Origin: CAYQQR01 sp964420035
Lineage (GTDB): Bacteria > Bacteroidota > Bacteroidia > Bacteroidales > SM23-62
Length of the DNA: 64,000 nt
Assembly (NCBI GenBank): GCA_964420035.1
Contig: CAYQQR010000010.1
Coordinates: 1 to 64,000, forward strand
Direction of reading: 5' to 3'
This document shows positions 17,082 to 26,211 of the stretch, in pieces. The stretch's first letter is position 1. Each line of letters begins with the position of its first letter. A model generated the notes under the pieces. The model ran no database searches. It saw only the letters and a program-made list of their open reading frames with translations, and had not been told where the DNA came from. A program made the translations under genes and the position numbers.

Positions 17082-18107
17082 ATGAAGAATAGACCTGTCA
17101 TAGCGATCAGCGCAGGGGATCCTGCAGGGATTGGTCCGGAGATCATCGCTAAAGCCTTTGCTTCAAAAGGGATATTCAAGGAATGCAGGCCCTTTGTCGT
17201 ATGTGACAAGGCAATTATGCAGCAAGCAGTCCGGATCTGCGATCTGGAAACGGATATTCATGTTATTCAGGAACCGACACAGGGTAAATACCAGTCCGGT
17301 ACCATAGATGTTCTGGATATGCATAATGTCGATATCGACGCATTCGAATTCGGGAAGGTTGCAGCCATGACGGGGGAAGCTTCTTTTCAATACATCAGAA
17401 GGATCATTGCCCTGGCAATGGACCGGGAAGCTGATGCAACCGTAACCGCACCAATCCATAAAGAAGCCCTGAACCAGGCGGGATACTCTTATGCGGGACA
17501 TACGGAAATATTTGGCGAATTCACCAGTACATCCGATTATGCCATGATGCTGGCAGATGGAGATTTCCGGGTGGTACACGTAAGCACACACGTATCTTTG
17601 CGAAAGGCCATTGACCTGGTTAAGCAGGATCGTGTGCTGCGTGTCATTCAGCTTGCCCATGAGGCTTTGAAAAATATCGGTATAGAAAAACCCCGGATCG
17701 CAGTAAATGGATTGAATCCTCATGCGGGTGAAAGAGGATTGTTCGGACGGGAAGAACTCGATGAGATCATTCCGGCCATTGACAAGGCCCGGGAAGGAGG
17801 GATCCATGCAGACGGGCCGCATCCACCGGACACTGTTTTTTCAAAACTGAAGGGAGGCGAATACGATATTGTGGTGTGTATGTACCATGATCAGGGGCAT
17901 ATTCCAACCAAGCTTACGGGATTTCAATATGACCATAAATCCGGACAGTGGCAGAGCATTTCGGGCGTGAACATTACCCTCGGACTTCCGATCATAAGGG
18001 TTTCAGTCGATCACGGAACAGCCTTTGATAAAGCGGGTAAAGGGACCGCCAATCCGGAAAGCATGCTCCAGGCCATTGAATATGCAGCCATGCTTGCCGG
18101 AAAGTAA
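17082..18107 (+). CDS. pdxA2: PdxA2-type 4-phospho-D-threonate / erythronate dehydrogenase
   Basis: 341 residues of the PdxA family. Visible motifs are SAGDPAGIGPEI at the N-terminus, the metal-ligand His of YAGHTEIFG, NPHAGERG, MYHDQGHIP and VSVDHGTAFDKAGKG. Family members oxidise a 4-phospho-hydroxy acid that then decarboxylates. The PdxA2 branch works with DUF1537 kinases and makes dihydroxyacetone phosphate and CO2 from 4-phosphothreonate or erythronate. The neighbouring kinase favours PdxA2 over the vitamin B6 enzyme, and no other B6 gene is nearby. It starts 3 bases after the symporter stop. Confidence 0.85.
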   Translation: MKNRPVIAISAGDPAGIGPEIIAKAFASKGIFKECRPFVVCDKAIMQQAVRICDLETDIHVIQEPTQGKYQSGTIDVLDMHNVDIDAFEFGKVAAMTGEASFQYIRRIIALAMDREADATVTAPIHKEALNQAGYSYAGHTEIFGEFTSTSDYAMMLADGDFRVVHVSTHVSLRKAIDLVKQDRVLRVIQLAHEALKNIGIEKPRIAVNGLNPHAGERGLFGREELDEIIPAIDKAREGGIHADGPHPPDTVFSKLKGGEYDIVVCMYHDQGHIPTKLTGFQYDHKSGQWQSISGVNITLGLPIIRVSVDHGTAFDKAGKGTANPESMLQAIEYAAMLAGK

Positions 18108-18132
18108 AAAGTAAATTGTAACAAGCCTTAAT

Positions 18133-19056
18133 ATGGAAAAACTTTTAAAAGAGTATCGCGGTGTGATTGTCCCCATGGTCAGCCCATTTACAGAAAACGG
18201 AAAAATAGATGCCGCTTCTGCCTCGAAACTGATGAATTTTTTAATGGACCACCATTCCATCCCTTTTATTCTGGGAACAAACGGGGAAGGCAATTCCGTT
18301 TCGATGGACCAAAGAGAAGTATTGGTGAAATGCCTGATTGAACAAAAGCGAGAAGCGATCCCGACCATTGCAGGAGTTATAGGTTTGCCCTTCAGGGATA
18401 CCATTGAAACTGCAAATCATTATATCGGGATGGGTGTGGATGCGGTGGTGATCCCCCTGCCCAATTATTACTCGCTCACCAGTGAACAAATGCAAAATTA
18501 TTATGAGCGGCTCTCTGACCATATTAAAGGCAACATAATAATCTACAATATTCCAAAGACGGTCCATATGTCTATACCCCTGGATGTAATTGACAGATTA
18601 AGTTACAAAAGCAATATTATAGGACTGAAAGATTCGGAAAATGACGAGCAGCGATTGATCCGCTCACTAGAATTATGGAAAGACCGGAATGATTTTTTGT
18701 ATTTGATCGGAGTCAATGGCCAGATTTCCAGGGGATTATTGGGTGGTGCCGACGGCATCGTTCCAAGCACGGGGAATATCCATCCATTGTTGTATCATGA
18801 GATATTTGCATCCTGTGAGCAAAACAATACGGAAATAGCCATAAAAAAGCAATCAATTGGTAATGAATTGTCTGCTGTATACCAGAAAGATCGTTTGCTC
18901 GGTGAGTCTATAGCTACTTTAAAAGGAATATTATCCGGTTTGGGGCTTTGTGAAAAACATGTGCTACCTCCACTTACAGCAATTGCCAAAGATGAGGAAA
19001 CTGAGCTTGAGGATACAATTAATGAAATAATAATGCAATATCAATTAAAACTTTGA
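18133..19056 (+). CDS. DHDPS/NAL-family lyase (DapA-like), C4-acid operon
   Basis: 307 residues forming a (beta/alpha)8 class I aldolase. The Schiff-base Lys is in IIGLKDSEN and the catalytic Tyr in IIYNIPKT. The substrate-loop motif is GTNGEGNSVS where most members have GTTGE. Family members cleave or form 2-keto acids with pyruvate (dihydrodipicolinate, N-acetylneuraminate, 2-keto-3-deoxy sugar acids). The catabolic operon argues against a lysine-biosynthesis role. Its stop codon overlaps the 3' end of the convergent AraC gene by 16 bases. Confidence 0.83.
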   Translation: MEKLLKEYRGVIVPMVSPFTENGKIDAASASKLMNFLMDHHSIPFILGTNGEGNSVSMDQREVLVKCLIEQKREAIPTIAGVIGLPFRDTIETANHYIGMGVDAVVIPLPNYYSLTSEQMQNYYERLSDHIKGNIIIYNIPKTVHMSIPLDVIDRLSYKSNIIGLKDSENDEQRLIRSLELWKDRNDFLYLIGVNGQISRGLLGGADGIVPSTGNIHPLLYHEIFASCEQNNTEIAIKKQSIGNELSAVYQKDRLLGESIATLKGILSGLGLCEKHVLPPLTAIAKDEETELEDTINEIIMQYQLKL

Positions 19057-19889
19057 CGGTACTCTTTTGGACTCATGTTGGTAATCTCTTTGAATTGCCT
19101 GTTAAAGTTGGCGATATTATTGTAACCGCTGTCAAAACATATTTCTGATATAGTCTTTCCTTTATTTGATGTGAGTAGTTTACAGGCATACCCTATTTTC
19201 ACTTCCTTTATAAAAGCAAAAACTGATTTTTTTGTTGCCTTTTTAAAGTATGTACATAAGGCTCCTTCTGTTAAATTTATCTGATCCGCTACGTCCTTCA
19301 ACGTGATCTCCTTCTGGAAATTCAGGAAGATATATTCATAGATCTTTTTGAGCCTGTCCTCGTAATCACTGTTCTCCATCCAAATAAAACCGGGTTCGGA
19401 CAGGATTTGAATATCGTTGATCTGGGTAAAATAATGAAGTATCTTCAAGACTTGCACCATGGCATTAAAACCAGTTAAATCCATTAATTCACGGAGCATT
19501 TTCTCCAGCATAGCCGGGGTATAATTTTTAAATACTATACCATATTTTGATTTATCAAGCAGATTTTGGATACTATTTAGTTCCGGAGCATTGAAAAAAC
19601 CTGAATCATAAAACTCTTCATGAAAATGGATGGTCAGTGCCGTAGGTTTTTCTTCCTTGTTATCTATAATCCAGCAGTGGGGCAGGTCCGGGCCAAGAAG
19701 TACCAGGTCACCTTCACCGTAATCTGATATATTTCCTCCAACGAATCTTTTCCCACGGGCATTGACCATAAAATTCACCTCAAAGTTTTTATGCGAATGC
19801 ATAACGCCCTTGTTTTTTCTCAAATCAAGTTCTCTTATTATGAAAGAGTGATTATCAGGTACTGCAATTCTTCTCTCAACGATATCCAT
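19041..19889 (-). CDS. AraC-family transcriptional regulator 1
   Basis: 282 residues. The N-terminal cupin-like ligand domain contains HSHKNFEVNF and GDLVLLGPDLPHCW. The C-terminal double helix-turn-helix covers the last ~100 residues (ITLKDVADQINLTEGALCTYFKKATKKS and ISEICFDSGYNNIANFNRQFKEI, described by segment). It is convergent with the C4-acid operon and paralogous to the gene at 20179. It probably senses a sugar or sugar acid and activates one of the flanking operons. Confidence 0.9.
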   Translation of the reverse strand: MDIVERRIAVPDNHSFIIRELDLRKNKGVMHSHKNFEVNFMVNARGKRFVGGNISDYGEGDLVLLGPDLPHCWIIDNKEEKPTALTIHFHEEFYDSGFFNAPELNSIQNLLDKSKYGIVFKNYTPAMLEKMLRELMDLTGFNAMVQVLKILHYFTQINDIQILSEPGFIWMENSDYEDRLKKIYEYIFLNFQKEITLKDVADQINLTEGALCTYFKKATKKSVFAFIKEVKIGYACKLLTSNKGKTISEICFDSGYNNIANFNRQFKEITNMSPKEYRQSFN

Positions 19890-20178
19890 ATATACTATAA
19901 GATCATATAGTTTTATAAAAGTAAATTAATTTAATAATTCTGTACAATATCTTAAAAGAATGAATGGAATAATTCTTACTAAATTGATTTATTGGCCAAT
20001 ACAATGATAATAATTGATTACCATTCGATTCTGGATACTTAAAAATAATTTATGAATCTTGTAATTCCTGATAATATCTTACAAAGCAGACCGGTCCCAA
20101 TTCGTGTTGATGCAGGATCATCGATCCGGTAATTGAATTTGCAGTAGGTTGAATGAGGGGTTAATCAAATATTTGATG

Positions 20179-21060
20179 TCATCTACTGTATTGTTCGACC
20201 ATTTCCGGACTTCCGGCATATTTCATCCGGTATTCGCGCGGGCTCATATTGGTTAATTCACGAAACTGCCGGTTGAAATTGGCCACATTATTGAACCCGC
20301 TTTCATAGCAGATCTGTGATATATTTTTGTCCAGGTTGTCGGATAATAGCTTACAGGCATAACCGATCTTGATCTCTTTGAGAAAAGTAAAAAAGGATTT
20401 TTTGGTGAGCTTCTTGAAGTAGGTGCAGAACGCACTTTCTGAGAGATGGATAAGATCCGCAACATCCTTCAGTTTGATCCCGTTGTGAAAATTACGGAAT
20501 ACATAATCATAAACTTTGTTGATCTTTTCGGATTCAAATTGGTTTTTGTTTCCGAGATATTCAGGGGTTGATAGTATTTGTATATCCCTCACCTGTGTCA
20601 GGTACTTGAGTACTTTCAAAATTTGCAACATGGCATCAAATCCATGTAGGTTTTTTAGTTCCTCCAGATAAGTGTTTATTATTTCCTGGTCGACACTTCT
20701 GAAAAATATGCCAGATCTTGATTTTTCCAATAGATTTTGCAGGGCCTCGAATTCCGGAATTCTAAATAACTTGGCATCAAACAGATCTTCCTGGAAATGA
20801 ATGGTTATCGACATCGGCATGTCTTCAGGGTTATCCACTTCCCATCCATGGGGAAGGTCCGGTCCCATTAAAACTAGATCTCCCGAATCATATATTGCAA
20901 TATTTCCCCCGACGAATCTCCTGCCCTGACCATTTACAATATAATTGAGTTCGAAATTATTATGGGAATGAATAATATCCTTATTATCACTCAAATCCAG
21001 TTTATTGATCATAAAGGAATGAGACTCGGGAACAACAATTCTGTGGCGGATAAATTTCAT
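20179..21060 (-). CDS. AraC-family transcriptional regulator 2
   Basis: 293 residues and a close paralogue of the regulator at 19041: the same cupin motif (HSHNNFELNY, GDLVLMGPDLPHGW) and the same C-terminal helix-turn-helix pair (LKDVADLIHLSESAF, ICYESGFNNVANFNRQF). It is divergent from the FG-GAP lipoprotein gene, with a 262-base AT-rich intergenic region that contains inverted repeats. Tandem duplication followed by divergence of effector specificity is likely, with one regulator perhaps for each Sus or catabolic branch. Confidence 0.9.
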   Translation of the reverse strand: MKFIRHRIVVPESHSFMINKLDLSDNKDIIHSHNNFELNYIVNGQGRRFVGGNIAIYDSGDLVLMGPDLPHGWEVDNPEDMPMSITIHFQEDLFDAKLFRIPEFEALQNLLEKSRSGIFFRSVDQEIINTYLEELKNLHGFDAMLQILKVLKYLTQVRDIQILSTPEYLGNKNQFESEKINKVYDYVFRNFHNGIKLKDVADLIHLSESAFCTYFKKLTKKSFFTFLKEIKIGYACKLLSDNLDKNISQICYESGFNNVANFNRQFRELTNMSPREYRMKYAGSPEMVEQYSR

Positions 21061-21322
21061 TCTCAGGCAAATTACATCTTTGAATTTTCTAAAATATAGT
21101 ATAAAATTTTTTTCTGTAAGTTATAGTATCATTTTAAGCTACTTAACAATCATTTAATAGAATGATTAGTTTATTGCTCAGTAAAACAAACGGATACACT
21201 TTAACATAAAGTTAATAATACAAAATTTTTACAAAAGAATAGTATTAAAACTTAAAAAAATTGTGGTATCATTTTTTATATGTATGTACTATCTTAAAAT
21301 CATTTAAGAAAGATTTCTAATC
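21061..21322. promoter_or_regulatory. Divergent regulatory region between AraC 2 and the FG-GAP gene
   Basis: This is a very AT-rich stretch. The inverted repeat AATCATT/AATGATT (21148-21154 / 21161-21167) and two direct copies of GTATCATTTT (21126-21135 and 21266-21275) are visible. A related GTATCGTTAA stands at 43939-43948, upstream of the SusC operon and the DHDPS gene. AraC proteins often bind direct repeats, so these are candidate operators. No exact TAnnTTTG promoter box was found. Confidence 0.35.
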
Positions 21323-23341
21323 ATGAATAAATACAGGCATATCCTACTCGTCTTCTTACTCAGTCTGGTTTTGACCTGCTCCCGGGAACATCCGGCGAAA
21401 TTTGAACCGGTTCAGGACCCGGGTTCTGACCTGAAAATGGTATTATACAACAATCCGGGATTGACCGTTGATCTGGGGGTGGGGCTCTGGGCATGGCCCA
21501 TGCCCATGGACTTTGATGAGGACGGGGATCTGGACCTGGTGGTCAGCTGTCCGGATAAACCCTATAACGGAACCTATTTCTTTGAAAACCCGGATGGGAA
21601 TGTTCTCATGCCCGTGTTCCTCCCCGCTGTGAAGATAGGAGAAGGAAAAAAGAATATTCTGGTTTCATATGTGGATGAAGAACCAAGAGTCTTGCAAGCC
21701 AATGCGGAATATCATCAATTCAGGGATAGTGTTTATGCATTACGCGAAGTGATCTATCCAAAGAAAAAAATGCCTGAAGGGAAAGGAAGGCAGCGATTCA
21801 AAACATTAAGATACAAAGATTTTAACGGCGATGGAGCCGTGGATATCATTGCAGGTATCGATGACTGGGGGGATTACGGTTGGGACAATGCCTTTAATGA
21901 AAAGGGGGAATGGACCCGGGGTCCTTTACATGGCTATGCCTATGTCATGATCAACAAGGGCACCACAGAAGAACCCGATTATGACGATCCGTACCGCCTG
22001 CAGGCAGGAGGGGAAGATGTTGATGTTTACGGGGCCCCCTTTGCCGACCTGGCGGATTATGACGGGGACGGGGACCTGGACCTGCTGTGCGGTGAATTTC
22101 TGGATGGTTTCAGTTATTTTGAGAATACCGGGACCCGGACGGAACCTGTGTATCAGGAAGCCCGCAGACTGAAAAACCAGCAGGGTGAGATCAGAATGGA
22201 TCTGCAGATGATCACGCCCACTTCTCTTGATTGGGGCGGAGACGGGGATATCGATATCATTGCTGGTGACGAGGATGGCCGTGTGGCCCTTATTGAAAAT
22301 ACAGGTGAAGTGGACAACGGAATGCCCCGGTTCAAACAGCCGGCCTATTTTCAGCAAGAAGCTCATTATTTGAAATATGGTGCCCTGGTTACCCCGGTGA
22401 GTGTTGACTGGGACGGGGATGGCGACGAGGACCTGGTGTGCGGGAATACGGCCGGGTACATCGGCTTTATTGAGAACCTTGATGGAGGTAATCCGCCCCA
22501 GTGGGCACCGCCGGTACACTTAAGAGCCGGTGGAGAGACCATCCGTATCCAGGCAGGTTATAACGGCTCCATTCAGGGCCCTGCTGAAGCCAAATGGGGA
22601 TACACTACCTTAAGTGTGGCCGACTGGGATCATGACGGACTGAAGGACCTGGTCGTAAACTCGATCTTGGGGAAGGTGATTTGGTACAAAAATACAGGCG
22701 AACCGGGCAATCCAGAACTGCAAGCGCAACAACCGTTAGAGGTAGCATGGCCCGGAACATCGCCCAAACCACCATGGAACTGGTGGGATCCTGAGGGGAA
22801 CCAGCTGGTTACCCAGTGGAGAACGACCCCCTGTGTGATCGATTGGAACCAGGACGGGCTGAATGACCTCATTTTGCTTGATCATGAGGGCTTCCTGGCC
22901 TTCTTTGAAAGAGTGGAAAGAGAAAATGAACTGGTCCTTTTACCCGGTAAACGGATCTTTACCGGGTATGATACGGACAGGGACGGGGATACCATATCGG
23001 ATGAATCCGGATTTCTGAGACTCAATGCCCGGGAGGCCGGTAGTAGTGGTCGGCGAAAATTCTGTATTGCTGATTGGGATGGAGACGGACTCCTGGATCT
23101 ACTGGTCAATTCCAAAAATGTTAATTTCCTGAAGAACCGGGGGGATTCTGCAGGATTGGTCCGGATGCAACACAGGGGGGTGGTGGATCCTTACCGGCTG
23201 GCAGGACATACAACCAGTCCGACAACAGTGGATTGGAATAAGGACAATGTTCCCGATCTGCTGATCGGTGCAGAGGACGGACATTTTTATTACCTGGAGA
23301 ATCCTGCAACAACAGAAAACAATGGAGAAGAAAACCAGTAG
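21323..23341 (+). CDS. FG-GAP / VCBS repeat lipoprotein
   Basis: 672 residues. The signal peptide ends in a lipobox (SLVLTC), so this is a lipoprotein. About nine calcium-binding repeats of the form D-x-D-G-D-x-D-L are spread along the chain (for example DFDEDGDLDLVV, DYDGDGDLDLLC, DWDGDGDEDLVC, DWNKDNVPDLLI), typical of an FG-GAP/VCBS beta-propeller. Such proteins bind glycans or partner proteins on the cell surface, and some carry lyase activity; no catalytic motif is seen here. The gene converges on the GLUG/beta-helix operon with only 14 bases between the stop codons. Confidence 0.85.
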   Translation: MNKYRHILLVFLLSLVLTCSREHPAKFEPVQDPGSDLKMVLYNNPGLTVDLGVGLWAWPMPMDFDEDGDLDLVVSCPDKPYNGTYFFENPDGNVLMPVFLPAVKIGEGKKNILVSYVDEEPRVLQANAEYHQFRDSVYALREVIYPKKKMPEGKGRQRFKTLRYKDFNGDGAVDIIAGIDDWGDYGWDNAFNEKGEWTRGPLHGYAYVMINKGTTEEPDYDDPYRLQAGGEDVDVYGAPFADLADYDGDGDLDLLCGEFLDGFSYFENTGTRTEPVYQEARRLKNQQGEIRMDLQMITPTSLDWGGDGDIDIIAGDEDGRVALIENTGEVDNGMPRFKQPAYFQQEAHYLKYGALVTPVSVDWDGDGDEDLVCGNTAGYIGFIENLDGGNPPQWAPPVHLRAGGETIRIQAGYNGSIQGPAEAKWGYTTLSVADWDHDGLKDLVVNSILGKVIWYKNTGEPGNPELQAQQPLEVAWPGTSPKPPWNWWDPEGNQLVTQWRTTPCVIDWNQDGLNDLILLDHEGFLAFFERVERENELVLLPGKRIFTGYDTDRDGDTISDESGFLRLNAREAGSSGRRKFCIADWDGDGLLDLLVNSKNVNFLKNRGDSAGLVRMQHRGVVDPYRLAGHTTSPTTVDWNKDNVPDLLIGAEDGHFYYLENPATTENNGEENQ

Positions 23342-23355
23342 GCTTATCCGGCTCT

Positions 23356-26178
23356 TTATTTCCCTCCGAAGGTTACAATAAGGTTGTCGTCCTCATCTGT
23401 GGCTATTTGAATGGTGGGATCGGTGTTATCCTGGTACCATACAGCCTCGGGTTCACGGAATCCTCGCCGGAATATATAAACCGGGTATTTGCCCTCAACA
23501 GGTTCTGCAGGTACCACGGCGATCTCCATTTCCCCTTGCTCGCGAATGAAATAACCGACAGCAATCTGCCCCCATTTGACCTCTGAGCGCCCGCAACGGT
23601 TGATCTCGGTACCCTGGTCGTCAAAAATGAGGATGCTGTAATAATCGATGCTCTTGATCCTGGAAATCTTTTCATCCCATATGGCTGCGATCTCATAACC
23701 GGGAAGGTCCAGGCTGAACTCACCGGTATCGGTAGCCATGGGTAAACCGAGCCGGTGATCTTCCAGCATATATTCAGGCCCTTTGTCCGGGGGGTTCAGG
23801 ACAAACAAAGTATCCAGACCGGATGGGAAATGCGGACTTTCTTGCTGGGAAAATACCTCGATCTGTTTTTCAGATTTCAGGATGGATCCGTTGAGTGGTG
23901 ATTGGTAGGGGAACCAGTCCTGATATTTCGTATAATCCTCCAATACGTACCATAGCTTTACGGAATCACCAGCTTGATCGCTGATGGTTGTATTCTCAAG
24001 AGAAAAGAAAACGCATTGGAGCACTATTTCTTCCGGGACATTGGTAAATTCATTATCCCTGACAGTGTTCCCTTCTGTATTGATCTTGATCCCTATGGCC
24101 GTATTTTCAATATGGTTTGAATCGATAAGGTTATAGAAGGCATAATCCCGTCCTTCATCCGTGATATCATTTCCGGTCTGACGTCCCATTCTGGATCCCA
24201 TATGGATGGCCACCGAATACCCGTTGAAATGATTATTCCTGATGATATTATTGTGGGGCATCTGCTCGCGTAAATTATTATCTTCACCCATATTCCTGTA
24301 TACAGAAATACCGATCAGACGGTGCTCTTCAGTAGCCAGGGAAGGCAGGAACTGGTTATCCGCAATGAGTGAATTATAATAGGTATCCCCGATGAAATCA
24401 CCATAGGAATATTGGTGCTGGGAGAGTGTATTGTCCCTGAATTGATTCCCTATGAATGTATTATCATGGCTTTTGCTTCCTGAGTAAATAGCCCCGTTAC
24501 CGCTTTCCATAAGTTCGCAATTCTTAAGGGTACCGCTGTTCCCATTGGTATAGAAACCGATCCCATTCCGGATCAATTTGCAATCCTTGACCAGGATGGG
24601 ATGGACCTTATCCTTATTATCAATTTTGAATCCGCGTCTGAATCCCTTTACGGTCAGATCCCTGACTACCGTAGAATCCCTTCCGTCAAGATAGGGCAGA
24701 TTGTAATGAAAACCCTGTATCTGCGTTCCTTCCTGCCAGGGATTCCTTCCGCGGGTATACAACTCGTCAATGGAAAGCTTTTGATCATTGCTCCTTATGT
24801 CTATGATCACTCCATTGCCGTCGATCTCAATACCCTGGGTAGCAATCTCAAAAAGATTCGGGTAGTTGAATTCTGCGCTGACATCAGGGATCCATTCACC
24901 GGCGCGTTCTTTAAACCGGATATCCGTATTCAAATGAAAAGGTCTGATGATCTCCCCGCTTCCGTTATACCATTCGCTCCATCGTTCTGCATTCCAGGGA
25001 TCAAAATCCCCCTGGCCGTCATTCAGTATGGTTCTGACAGAAACAGGTTCATAATTTACATTCAGCACGAGCAGTTTTGAATCCTGTTCTCCCATTTCCC
25101 AAACCTGGTTGAAGTCCCATCCCGGAAAACGCTCCTGTTTGGAAAGGTCGGAGGCATTCAGACTTGTAATATCGATAACCGCACTGGGCGTTGAGTTACC
25201 TACAGCTTTGTCGTTGCTTGAGCTTTCTGCATTCCAGAGGCATCTGCGGGTCTCGCCGGAAAGAAAGCTGCCAATAAATCCACCCGAAGAAGCCTGGTCC
25301 AGTCCGTCTCCCGAGCCCATGCTGTAAGAATCGGATATGATCACACTGCCTTCGGAATCACTGACAGACCCGAACATGGCACCCACCTGGGCATCCCCTG
25401 AGACCCATGCATTGACATAACAATTACTGATGCGGGCATTGGAGAGGGATCCGATCAGGCCGCCCAGCTTATTTCCTGTGCTGCTTCCCTGCAGCAGGAT
25501 GGAGGTATAACATTCTTCAACAAGAACATCCTCGGCCAGCCCCGCCAATCCGCCTGTATTGGCATTGCCGGTATATGTGCTTATAATCTGACCCTTGACA
25601 AAACAGTTCCTTATCGTATTACGGGTATTATCATCACCGGTATTCAGTGTTTGTCCTGCCAGTCCGCCTGCATTGGGTGATCCGGTCCGGATGAGGAGGT
25701 CTTCCAGTCCGAGGTCCTTGATATATGCACCTTTGACCACACCGAAGAGCCCCTGGTTCGCTTCATCGCGTTTGATCACCAGGTTGGTTATGGTGTCGTA
25801 GGCTCCGTTGAACTGTCCGGTGAAAGGATGGGAGAGATCCCCGATGGGAGAGAACCCGTTTGAATCCTGATCATCAACGGTCCCGTCATTGTTCCAGTCC
25901 ACGGTTTTGTAATCGCTGCTGAATGCAATATTACCGCCCAGTTTATAGTGTGCGGACCATTTATCCTCCAGGTCTGTGAAATCATCGCTGCCATCCCCAT
26001 CCGCATCCATGGAATTCGGATCGCTCAACCGGATGAGGTCTTCCTGTGAATCGACCAACCAAATATCCTCCATGCCGTCAGCTGATTGCTCCAGGTTCCA
26101 GCTATTACTCTGAGCTCTGGTAAAGGAAGTTTGGCAAAGAAGAAGCACACTCACAAATATTCTAAAGCTTGTTTTCAT
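23356..26178 (-). CDS. Secreted GLUG + beta-helix fusion protein
   Basis: 940 residues with a signal peptide (ending SFTRAQ). The N-terminal ~350 residues match the GLUG proteins encoded at 28705 and 30218: a DADGDGSDDF calcium-loop-like start, PFTGQFNGAYDTITNL, and repeated GGLAG / GGLIG units. From about residue 375 it matches the protein encoded at 26212: ILNDGQGDFDPWNAERW, EIDGNGVIIDIR, then a beta-helix rich in NNHF/NTI turns, ending after one or two FG-GAP-like blocks (YPVYIFRRGFREPE). It ends IVTFGGK without a T9SS domain. It is the last gene of the ten-gene operon. Binding or cleaving a glycan is the likely role; no catalytic residues are assigned. Confidence 0.82.
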   Translation of the reverse strand: MKTSFRIFVSVLLLCQTSFTRAQSNSWNLEQSADGMEDIWLVDSQEDLIRLSDPNSMDADGDGSDDFTDLEDKWSAHYKLGGNIAFSSDYKTVDWNNDGTVDDQDSNGFSPIGDLSHPFTGQFNGAYDTITNLVIKRDEANQGLFGVVKGAYIKDLGLEDLLIRTGSPNAGGLAGQTLNTGDDNTRNTIRNCFVKGQIISTYTGNANTGGLAGLAEDVLVEECYTSILLQGSSTGNKLGGLIGSLSNARISNCYVNAWVSGDAQVGAMFGSVSDSEGSVIISDSYSMGSGDGLDQASSGGFIGSFLSGETRRCLWNAESSSNDKAVGNSTPSAVIDITSLNASDLSKQERFPGWDFNQVWEMGEQDSKLLVLNVNYEPVSVRTILNDGQGDFDPWNAERWSEWYNGSGEIIRPFHLNTDIRFKERAGEWIPDVSAEFNYPNLFEIATQGIEIDGNGVIIDIRSNDQKLSIDELYTRGRNPWQEGTQIQGFHYNLPYLDGRDSTVVRDLTVKGFRRGFKIDNKDKVHPILVKDCKLIRNGIGFYTNGNSGTLKNCELMESGNGAIYSGSKSHDNTFIGNQFRDNTLSQHQYSYGDFIGDTYYNSLIADNQFLPSLATEEHRLIGISVYRNMGEDNNLREQMPHNNIIRNNHFNGYSVAIHMGSRMGRQTGNDITDEGRDYAFYNLIDSNHIENTAIGIKINTEGNTVRDNEFTNVPEEIVLQCVFFSLENTTISDQAGDSVKLWYVLEDYTKYQDWFPYQSPLNGSILKSEKQIEVFSQQESPHFPSGLDTLFVLNPPDKGPEYMLEDHRLGLPMATDTGEFSLDLPGYEIAAIWDEKISRIKSIDYYSILIFDDQGTEINRCGRSEVKWGQIAVGYFIREQGEMEIAVVPAEPVEGKYPVYIFRRGFREPEAVWYQDNTDPTIQIATDEDDNLIVTFGGK

Positions 26179-26211
26179 CTTGTGACAGGTTTATATCATT
26201 TCTGAGGTTTG

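Noticed and set aside
18133..19056. Assigning this lyase as biosynthetic dapA or as nanA
   Set aside because: The operon context is catabolic, and the substrate loop (GTNGEG) differs from the usual GTTGE form, so only the superfamily call is safe.
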